The notes below the pieces were generated by a model that saw only the letters and a list, made by a program, of their open reading frames with translations, was not told the DNA's origin and made no database searches. Made by a program: the position numbers and the translations under genes. From positions 1-33,998 of the forward strand of contig QZIK01000088.1 of the NCBI GenBank assembly GCA_003599015.1: a stretch of 33,998 nucleotides of DNA, given 5' to 3'. Positions 16,184 to 21,403 of the stretch are shown here, in pieces; the first letter of the stretch is position 1; each line of letters starts with the position of its first letter. This DNA comes from Desulfobacteraceae bacterium (lineage in GTDB: Bacteria > Desulfobacterota > DSM-4660 > Desulfatiglandales > Desulfatiglandaceae).

Positions 16184-17176
16184 TTATACATTGGCCCTTA
16201 GAATCCCTGAATCTGTTGGTCCTCTGAAATCGAGTCTTATTACTTTCTTAGCTCCGGCTTTTTCCAGCATATCTCGAAGTTGCCCTTCCGAGTAAGATCT
16301 TCCTTCACTGGTGGCAATGAGCATATTGAGGGAAAAGATAGCCGGGAAAAGCGGGGCAGCCATGGAATCATCCAATATGAACTCATGGATGAAAATCAAT
16401 CCACCCGGTTTGACGGCAGCAACGGCCTTTTTCAGGATATTGTCGCATGAATCCGGTCCTTCTCCATGAAGTATGTGTGACAACCATGCTACGTCGTAAG
16501 ATCCTGATATGGGGTCTTTCAGATAATCACCGGGCTGGAATCCAACCCTGTCGGCTACGCCAAAACGGGATATTGTCCCTTCTGCAAAAGGCCTTGATTG
16601 AGGAAGGTCAAAGACGGTAGCTTTAAGATCCGGGTTTTTGAGGCAGAAATGTATTGCATAGGTGCCTGGACCGCCTCCCAGGTCCAGAAGGTGTCTTCTC
16701 TCGGACAAATCAATCTCGGCGGCAAGGCGTGGGGCAATACCCATGGCGAGGGTGAACATGCCCATGAGAAAGCTTTCTCTTTCTTCCGCATCGGAGGCTA
16801 CCCTTTTTCGAACCGGTCTCCCTGACTTGACCGCTTCGTGGAGCCTGGCCCAGCCATCCACGAGGTGGTGATGGTGCATGATCATATGGCCTATGTATTC
16901 GGAAGATGTTTTTACAAGGTATTTTCTGGCTTCATTGGAGTTGTAATAGGAGCTTTCATCCTTCATCAGTAAACCCATGGCGGTCAGGGCGTTACAGATG
17001 GTCTCAACTCCCCTGTCATCCGCCTCGATGATTCGAGCGAGGTCGGAAGATCGCATACCTGAGTCTCCAATCCTTGTAAATATCTCCAGTTTCACCGCTG
17101 CATGAAGAGTGCACGTCTGCCAGTAAATCCCGGAAAGACCCAGCAACTCCTTTACGCCCCAATTTTTATTTTCCAT
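16184..17176 (-). CDS. SAM-dependent methyltransferase, O-methyltransferase family 2 type
   Basis: The 330-residue protein has the two-part layout of the hydroxyindole/caffeate O-methyltransferase family. An N-terminal winged-helix dimerisation domain (about 10-90, with SSDLARIIEADDRGVETICNAL as two segments) is followed by a Rossmann methyltransferase domain with DLGGGPG at 165-171 and a VFDLP acidic loop. Relatives methylate phenols, tetrapyrroles (BchU), carotenoids and small thiols, so the substrate is open. The ATG at 17176 has AAAGGGGGC upstream. It is transcribed away from the Rrf2 gene, from which it is separated by 123 bp. Confidence 0.82.
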   Translation of the reverse strand: MENKNWGVKELLGLSGIYWQTCTLHAAVKLEIFTRIGDSGMRSSDLARIIEADDRGVETICNALTAMGLLMKDESSYYNSNEARKYLVKTSSEYIGHMIMHHHHLVDGWARLHEAVKSGRPVRKRVASDAEERESFLMGMFTLAMGIAPRLAAEIDLSERRHLLDLGGGPGTYAIHFCLKNPDLKATVFDLPQSRPFAEGTISRFGVADRVGFQPGDYLKDPISGSYDVAWLSHILHGEGPDSCDNILKKAVAAVKPGGLIFIHEFILDDSMAAPLFPAIFSLNMLIATSEGRSYSEGQLRDMLEKAGAKKVIRLDFRGPTDSGILRANV

Positions 17177-17226
17177 ATACTGCGCCCCCTTTAATTTTTA
17201 TATGCAGATTCCCGGCGCTATACGCC

Positions 17227-17255
17227 TTGACATGACTTTTCAGTATGCCTATACT
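17227..17255 (+). promoter_or_regulatory. Sigma70-type promoter of the rrf2-MOSC genes
   Basis: A perfect -35 TTGACA (17227-17232) is followed after 17 nt by TATACT (17250-17255). Start of transcription would be near 17262, about 38 nt before the Rrf2 ATG. Confidence 0.75.
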
Positions 17256-17274
17256 ATAGAAATCCGGTAGAATA
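17250..17274 (+). promoter_or_regulatory. Imperfect palindrome over the -10 element, possible Rrf2 autoregulatory operator
   Basis: TATACTATAG (17250-17259) and CGGTAGAATA (17265-17274) are inverted with 7 of 10 matches and a 5-nt spacer. Rrf2 proteins often bind such AT-rich dyads over their own promoter. Placement on the -10 suggests repression. Inferred, not proven. Confidence 0.4.
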
Positions 17275-17299
17275 TATCAAGAGGTGTCAGAAAACTTTC

Positions 17300-17752
17300 A
17301 TGAAGTTGACCACAAGGAGCCGCTACGGAACAAGACTGATGGTGGACTTGGCTCAGAATTATGAAAAGGGGCCAACCCAGGTGGGGGATATCTCACGAAG
17401 GCAGGATGTCTCGTCCAAGTACCTGGAGCAGCTTATTATACCGCTAAAAAAGGCCAATCTGATAAAGAGCGTGCGTGGACCCAAGGGTGGACATATGCTT
17501 GCAAGGCGGCCAGAAGACATATCTGTCGGCGAAATAGTCATGCTCCTTGAAAATGATACCTATCTTGCACCATGCCTGGAGGACCCGGATACATGTCAGA
17601 GGGTCCATAATTGCAAGACCAGGGATCTTTGGGAGGCCTTGATGATAGAGGTCTATCAGAGGCTCCATTCTATAAGCCTGAAAGACTTGATTACAAAAGG
17701 GCTGAGCCAAACAAAAGATGAAGATCATAACCGTTGCTACAAGCAGGCATAA
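17300..17752 (+). CDS. Rrf2 family transcriptional regulator, probably Fe-S-binding
   Basis: The 150-residue protein has the classic Rrf2 N-terminus (MKLTTRSRYGTRLMVDLA), a winged helix with the recognition region SSKYLEQLIIPLKKANLI and a wing VRGPKGGH. Three cysteines, C92, C99 and C105 (PCLEDPDTC, HNC), sit where IscR holds its [2Fe-2S] cluster, so it probably senses Fe-S status, redox state or a related signal. It has its own promoter with a dyad over the -10. Its last 35 nt overlap the MOSC gene in another frame, which implies coordinated expression. Targets other than its own operon are unknown. Confidence 0.88.
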   Translation: MKLTTRSRYGTRLMVDLAQNYEKGPTQVGDISRRQDVSSKYLEQLIIPLKKANLIKSVRGPKGGHMLARRPEDISVGEIVMLLENDTYLAPCLEDPDTCQRVHNCKTRDLWEALMIEVYQRLHSISLKDLITKGLSQTKDEDHNRCYKQA

Positions 17753-18203
17753 GGGTACACCCAAGTCCCTTGTGGAAAGCGCTTTCCTGAGGGAAGGTTA
17801 CGGCATTGACGGTGACGCCCATGCAGGAGACTGGCACAGACAGGTAAGCCTGCTCGCCTGGGAGCGTATAGAGGAGGCTAGAAACCACGGGCTTGAGGTT
17901 TCGGCGGGTGATTTTGCGGAAAATATAGCCACCATGGGTATAGACTGGAAGACCGTTCCGGTGGGTTCAAGATTCAGTTTGGGTGAATCCGCCATAATTG
18001 AAATTACGCAGCTTGGAAAGGAATGCCACAACAGGTGTGCCATTTATTACAGGAACGGGGATTGCATTATGCCAAGGGAGGGAGTCTTCGCAAAGGTCCT
18101 TAAGGGCGGCTCCATAAGACCGGGAGATAATATCTCTCTCATTAACGGTCCTGTTTCGGTATCTCCCTGGCCTGAACGGAGCCCGGAAGATACTCAAGTT
18201 TGA
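17718..18203 (+). CDS. MOSC domain protein
   Basis: The 161-residue protein is a single MOSC domain: GYGIDGDAHAGDWHRQVSLL (28-47), the QLGKECHNRC segment with the conserved Cys C103, and CIMPREGVFAKVLKGG near 116-131. MOSC domains occur at the C-terminus of molybdenum cofactor sulfurases and in mARC enzymes and are thought to handle sulfur or molybdopterin. A stand-alone MOSC protein beside an Rrf2 regulator could supply sulfur for Mo- or W-pterin enzymes; a role with the tungsten enzyme BamB is tempting but unproven. The start lies inside the Rrf2 gene. The last 62 nt overlap the convergent TtcA-type gene on the other strand. Confidence 0.87.
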   Translation: MKIITVATSRHKGTPKSLVESAFLREGYGIDGDAHAGDWHRQVSLLAWERIEEARNHGLEVSAGDFAENIATMGIDWKTVPVGSRFSLGESAIIEITQLGKECHNRCAIYYRNGDCIMPREGVFAKVLKGGSIRPGDNISLINGPVSVSPWPERSPEDTQV

Positions 18204-18900
18204 TGTTATGAAGGGCATTAAAGATATTCCCTTTAATCTTACTGTTTGACCTGTAAATTCCTGCAAGGATATCCTTTATCTGCCTCCTTCTGGAGGTCCC
18301 TGCGCTGGGGCAGCCCAAATCAATTTTGGGCCACTCCATTTTCCGGCTCAAGCTCTCTATGATACTTTCTTCTATAAGGTAGAGGGGCCTTATTACAGTG
18401 TGCCGTCCTTTGAAAAATTTCTGTACAGGCATCATGGTGCTAAGTGATCCGCCATAAAGGACATTAAGGAAAAATGTCTCTATGGCGTCATCTTTGTGGT
18501 GTCCAAAGGCGATTTTTTCGCAGCTCAGTTCAGCGGCAATATCGAAAAGGTGCTTTCTCCTGAGCCTGGAACATAGAAAACAGGGGTTCTCTCTGTTGGA
18601 AGGACTGTGCGCAATAGGCCCTATATCGGTCCTGAGGATTCTGTAAGGAAATCCTTGCTCTTTAAAGAAGCCCTCCATACTTGTTGCTGAATCTGCACCG
18701 AAGCCTGGATCAACGTGTACGGCGGTAAATCTGTATTTAATAGGGACCCGGGCCTGGTGTTCCCTCAGGAGCCACAGGAGTGCAAGGCTGTCTTTTCCTC
18801 CTGAAACGGCTACCAATATGTGGTCTCCGTCTCTTATCATCCCGTGGCAATGTATGGCCTTTCCCATCAGACGCGAGATTTTTTTCATGGAATGAGACAT
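18142..18900 (-). CDS. TtcA-family tRNA thiolation enzyme (PP-loop ATPase)
   Basis: From ATG 18900 the protein has 252 residues. The PP-loop AVSGGKDS (residues 31-38) binds ATP for adenylation of the tRNA base. The motif NPCFLCSRLRR gives the CxxC pair, and GCPSAGTSRR gives the third Cys; these three hold the [4Fe-4S] cluster in TtcA. The family makes 2-thiocytidine at tRNA position 32, with relatives acting on other bases. The frame is open to 19026 but that part lies inside the YggS gene and is not TtcA-like, so I chose 18900, 8 nt after the YggS stop. Its 3' end overlaps the MOSC gene by 62 nt. Confidence 0.85.
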   Translation of the reverse strand: MSHSMKKISRLMGKAIHCHGMIRDGDHILVAVSGGKDSLALLWLLREHQARVPIKYRFTAVHVDPGFGADSATSMEGFFKEQGFPYRILRTDIGPIAHSPSNRENPCFLCSRLRRKHLFDIAAELSCEKIAFGHHKDDAIETFFLNVLYGGSLSTMMPVQKFFKGRHTVIRPLYLIEESIIESLSRKMEWPKIDLGCPSAGTSRRRQIKDILAGIYRSNSKIKGNIFNALHNIKLEYLPGSVQAREIPKQDR

Positions 18901-18908
18901 ATGGAAGA

Positions 18909-19580
18909 TTATGCCATCCTGGATGAGTAGAGCCTTTCTCCAAAGATGCATGTTCCGAGCCTTATAAGGTTGGCGCCCTCTTCTATGGCGATTTTGTAGG
19001 TGTCGGACATGCCCATGGAAAGGCATTGCATCTCTATATTGGGGATGCCTTTTTTATGGATTTCGTCGAAAAGTCTGGCTGTATACCGAAAAAAAGGGCG
19101 GACCTCTTCAGGTTCTTGGGAAACAGGCCCCATGGTCATGAGACCCATGACCCTTACATTGGAAAGCTCAGCTATTTCCATGAGCAGTGGGATGAGGTTT
19201 TCAGGCATCACTCCTGCTTTCTGGGGCTCTTTTGCGCTGTTGACTTCTATTAAGACCGGCATTGTCTTACCCAGGTCATGACAGGCCCGGTTTACGGCAG
19301 AAGCAAGTTTGAAAGAGTCTACGGTCTGTATCATGTCAAAGATCTGCGCTGCCTTTTTTGCCTTGTTGCTCTGCAGGTGTCCGATCATGTGCCATTGGAC
19401 CTTTGAACCTATTCGGCTTAATGCACTTTCAGCCTCCTGCACATAGTTTTCTCCCACAATGGAAATCCCTGCATCAATCGCCTCCATTATTTCCTCAATT
19501 GTGCGGGTCTTGGCTGCGGCGACCACCTTAACTGAAGAGGGGATCTGGGAGATGATTCTCATTACTTTCTCTCTTATCAT
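18909..19580 (-). CDS. yggS: YggS/PLPBP family pyridoxal phosphate homeostasis protein
   Basis: The 223-residue protein is a single-domain alanine-racemase-like TIM barrel. K24 in VVAAAKTR is the PLP lysine, followed by GENYVQEAESAL, QWHMIGHLQSNKAK and the C-terminal LSMGMSDTYKIAIEEGANLIRLG, all typical. It has no known enzymatic activity and buffers free PLP in the cytoplasm. The ATG at 19580 has a strong AGGGAGG ribosome site. It lies directly upstream of the TtcA-type gene (8 nt), so they form an operon. It has an upstream dyad at 19596-19613. Confidence 0.93.
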   Translation of the reverse strand: MIREKVMRIISQIPSSVKVVAAAKTRTIEEIMEAIDAGISIVGENYVQEAESALSRIGSKVQWHMIGHLQSNKAKKAAQIFDMIQTVDSFKLASAVNRACHDLGKTMPVLIEVNSAKEPQKAGVMPENLIPLLMEIAELSNVRVMGLMTMGPVSQEPEEVRPFFRYTARLFDEIHKKGIPNIEMQCLSMGMSDTYKIAIEEGANLIRLGTCIFGERLYSSRMA

Positions 19581-19595
19581 GATGGTCCTCCCTGA

Positions 19596-19613
19596 TGATT
19601 TATTGATAAATCA
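19596..19613 (-). promoter_or_regulatory. Short palindrome before yggS, possible operator
   Basis: TGATTTA and TAAATCA are perfect inverted 7-mers around TTGA. It overlaps a possible minus-strand promoter (TTTACA, 17 nt, TATCAA) and lies just upstream of the yggS ribosome site. No regulator can be named. Confidence 0.3.
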
Positions 19614-19743
19614 ACAAGGCGGCTGTGTAAAGCGCTATTAGCATTTTATAAGGCATGAAATTACTTGTTGACTCCGTTCTCTTGGAGGTGTTTTGTAAGA
19701 ACTAACGGGGCGGACAGGCAAAAAAATAATCTAAGAGGCTTTT

Positions 19744-20178
19744 ATGAAAAAAAATCATATGACCGGGTACTCGCGGAAACATCCACCGGGTATTGTTGTG
19801 CGAAGAGATGTGGCAGAGGCTGTAGTCCGTGAGGCTTATAGGGGAAAGCTTGACTGTGCAATCGCTTTCAAGATTGCCGATCAGCTTGGGGTTTTGCCTC
19901 AGGATGTGGGGCTTGCTGCAGACCTGAAGGATGTTTCTATCGTTAAATGCCAGCTTGGACTTTATGGATACCGCGATAAGGAGAAAAGGCTTATTCCTGC
20001 AAAATCTGTAAGCTTTACCCTTGAGGATGCCATACGCTCCTGTCTTACAGACGGGAAGCTGCCTTGCAAAAAGGCCTGGGACATTGCTTTTGAAACTGGC
20101 CTGAGGAAGACTGATGTCTCCTCGGCTTGTGAGGCATTGGGCATAAAGATATCCAGGTGTCAGCTGGGAGCTTTCTAA
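19744..20178 (+). CDS. Uncharacterised protein with two copies of a CQLG-type helical domain
   Basis: The 144-residue protein is built of two similar halves. Half one runs from about 24 to 74 and has GKLDC (C38) and KCQLGLY (C69). Half two runs from about 94 to 144 and has GKLPC (C108) and RCQLGAF (C139). The Cys-to-Cys distance is 31 in both and the period is 70 residues. Between them each half has helix-like IADQLGVLPQDVGLAADL or IAFETGLRKTDVSSACEAL, which recalls a helix-turn-helix. I do not recognise a named family. Possible roles are DNA binding or metal/Fe-S binding by the paired Cys. The start has AGAGG upstream. It converges on the selenoprotein gene across a shared terminator. Confidence 0.75.
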   Translation: MKKNHMTGYSRKHPPGIVVRRDVAEAVVREAYRGKLDCAIAFKIADQLGVLPQDVGLAADLKDVSIVKCQLGLYGYRDKEKRLIPAKSVSFTLEDAIRSCLTDGKLPCKKAWDIAFETGLRKTDVSSACEALGIKISRCQLGAF

Positions 20179-20182
20179 TATA

Positions 20183-20221
20183 ATTCCCGGCCTTCAGGCC
20201 GGGAATGCAATAATTTTTTAT
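20183..20221 (+). terminator. Rho-independent terminator
   Basis: A perfect 10-bp stem, ATTCCCGGCC with GGCCGGGAAT, closes on the loop TTCA at 20183-20206. A T-run follows at 20214-20219. It starts 4 nt after the CQLG gene stop. The opposite strand has only a weak T-rich tail, so it may also end the convergent selenoprotein gene less efficiently. Confidence 0.88.
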
Positions 20222-20224
20222 TGA

Positions 20225-20539
20225 TCAGCAACTGCAAGAGCTGCCACAGCCGCCGCCTGCCTTCATGCTGGAACCTATTGAAAAACCGGATCCAAAAGGG
20301 GATTCAACGTAGTCAACCTTCACAGGTTTAACCTGTTCCAGCAACACCTTATCTATTACATAAGTGATTCCCCTGTCATCAAAGATCTCGTCGTTCTCTT
20401 TTGACTCATCCAGAGCCATTCCCAGGGAGGGACCCGATCACCCACCCTGCGAGAGCATTATACGAATGGGCGGAATTATGGGTCGGTCCTTTAAGAAATC
20501 CTTAATCATATCGCTTGCTTTTTGTGTTACCTCAAACAT
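20225..20539 (-). CDS. HesB/IscA-like selenoprotein
   Basis: Reading through TGA 20438-20440 gives 104 residues from ATG 20539, which has AAGGAG upstream. The sequence PPIRIMLSQGG-Sec-SGPSLGMALDE matches the IscA/HesB fold at the first conserved Cys (GGCSG in relatives), with Sec34 in its place. The C-terminal metal-binding Cys are present as GGGCGSSCSC. HesB-like selenoproteins are a known bacterial selenoprotein class; canonical members carry Fe-S clusters or iron for delivery. Without recoding only a 64-residue stub from 20419 would be called. The gene ends with a second TGA (20225-20227), which cannot be Sec because the terminator follows. It has its own leader of about 110-120 nt. Confidence 0.9.
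20402..20418 (-). promoter_or_regulatory. Candidate bacterial SECIS hairpin of the HesB-like gene
   Basis: Starting 19 nt after the UGA, UGGCUC pairs with GAGUCA (6 pairs, one G-U) around the loop UGGAU. Distance equals that in bamF. The loop has GG but not the GGU of fdhF, so this is the weakest of the three. An alternative hairpin using UCCC/GGGA lies nearer to the UGA. Confidence 0.45.
20438..20440 (-). other. UGA read as selenocysteine, codon 34 of the HesB-like gene
   Basis: TGA stands at the first conserved Cys of the IscA family (GGxSG). Both flanks remain in frame and family-like, and the ribosome site is on the upstream half only. Confidence 0.9.
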
Positions 20540-20665
20540 GTCTTTCTCCTTATCTTTTTAACTCAGGCTAAAAAGCCCTCCTCTTTACGGCATAATCCTA
20601 AACCTTATTGTTCTGGCTTAAAGCTCAAACCTGGTTCCACCACCATGCCGATTCCATAGCGTGAA

Positions 20666-20695
20666 AGTATACATTCTTATGAATAAGTCAAACAA
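20666..20695 (-). promoter_or_regulatory. Possible promoter of the HesB-like selenoprotein gene
   Basis: On the minus strand a good -10 TATACT (20671-20666) lies 18 nt after a partial -35 TTGTTT (20695-20690). Initiation near 20659 would leave a leader of about 120 nt that contains a small GGCT-TTTT-AGCC hairpin. No riboswitch is recognised in it. Confidence 0.4.
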
Positions 20696-20724
20696 AAATA
20701 CAAGGCAACAAAAAACAACTTACA

Positions 20725-21351
20725 TCAGGATGGTTCTTCCGCCATTCTTAGGTCAAGCCATTTGATTATCTTTTCAGCCTCCCCCCTGAGTTCAGCCATT
20801 GCCCTTCCCCTGTGGCTTACATGGTTTTTCTCCTGTGTTGTCATCTGGGCAAAGGTCTTACCAAGTGGCGGATAATAAAAAAGAGGATCGTAGCCGAAAC
20901 CGTTGGAACCCAACTGGCTGTCAAGAACCAGACCTTCGCACCTGCCTTCGTAGATTAAGGCCGGTCCCCTGGGTACTGCAATGGCGAGAACACAAATAAA
21001 TGCAGCCTCCCTGTCCTTGCGGTTTTTTAGAGCATGAAGGAGTTTTAAATTGTTCTCCTCGTCCGTCGCAGATTCTCCTGCATATCTTGCAGAGTGCACG
21101 CCAGGCATGCCTCCCAGGGACTTGACCATTATACCCGAGTCGTCTGCCAGTGCCGGAAACCCAAGTATCCTGGCGGTAAACCTGGCCTTTATAACAGCGT
21201 TGTCTTCAAATGTCTCCCCATCTTCAATAACATGAGGTATAGGGCCAAAATCATCCAGACCACATACGGTAATTTCCATACCCGAAAAAAGCTCTGAGAA
21301 TTCAAGGAGTTTACCTTTGTTTCTGGTGGCGATAACAAGCGTTCTTTTCAT
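20725..21351 (-). CDS. rdgB: RdgB/HAM1-type non-canonical purine NTP pyrophosphatase
   Basis: From ATG 21351 the protein has 208 residues, close to the usual 195-205. Typical motifs are LVIATRNKGKLLEF at the start, ALADDSGIMVKSLGG, PGVHSARYAGE, GSNGFGYDPLFYYP and SHRGRA. It hydrolyses ITP, dITP and XTP to monophosphates and so keeps deaminated purines out of nucleic acids. The frame is open 27 codons further upstream, but that part overlaps the kinase gene and is not conserved. It lies 52 nt after the kinase stop on the same strand, so the two may be co-transcribed; no functional link is evident. Confidence 0.93.
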   Translation of the reverse strand: MKRTLVIATRNKGKLLEFSELFSGMEITVCGLDDFGPIPHVIEDGETFEDNAVIKARFTARILGFPALADDSGIMVKSLGGMPGVHSARYAGESATDEENNLKLLHALKNRKDREAAFICVLAIAVPRGPALIYEGRCEGLVLDSQLGSNGFGYDPLFYYPPLGKTFAQMTTQEKNHVSHRGRAMAELRGEAEKIIKWLDLRMAEEPS

Positions 21352-21403
21352 AGTTAATATGCCTTGTATATCGGTTGTCAATCCATGAAAGATATAGTCG
21401 CTA

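Noticed and set aside
18901-19026. N-terminal extension of the TtcA-type protein
   Set aside because: It lies inside the yggS coding region in another frame, and its Arg/His-rich sequence does not resemble TtcA.
20225-20419. Stand-alone 64-residue protein starting at ATG 20419
   Set aside because: The family-like N-terminal half and strong ribosome site lie upstream in the same frame; the stub would lack the first half of the IscA fold.
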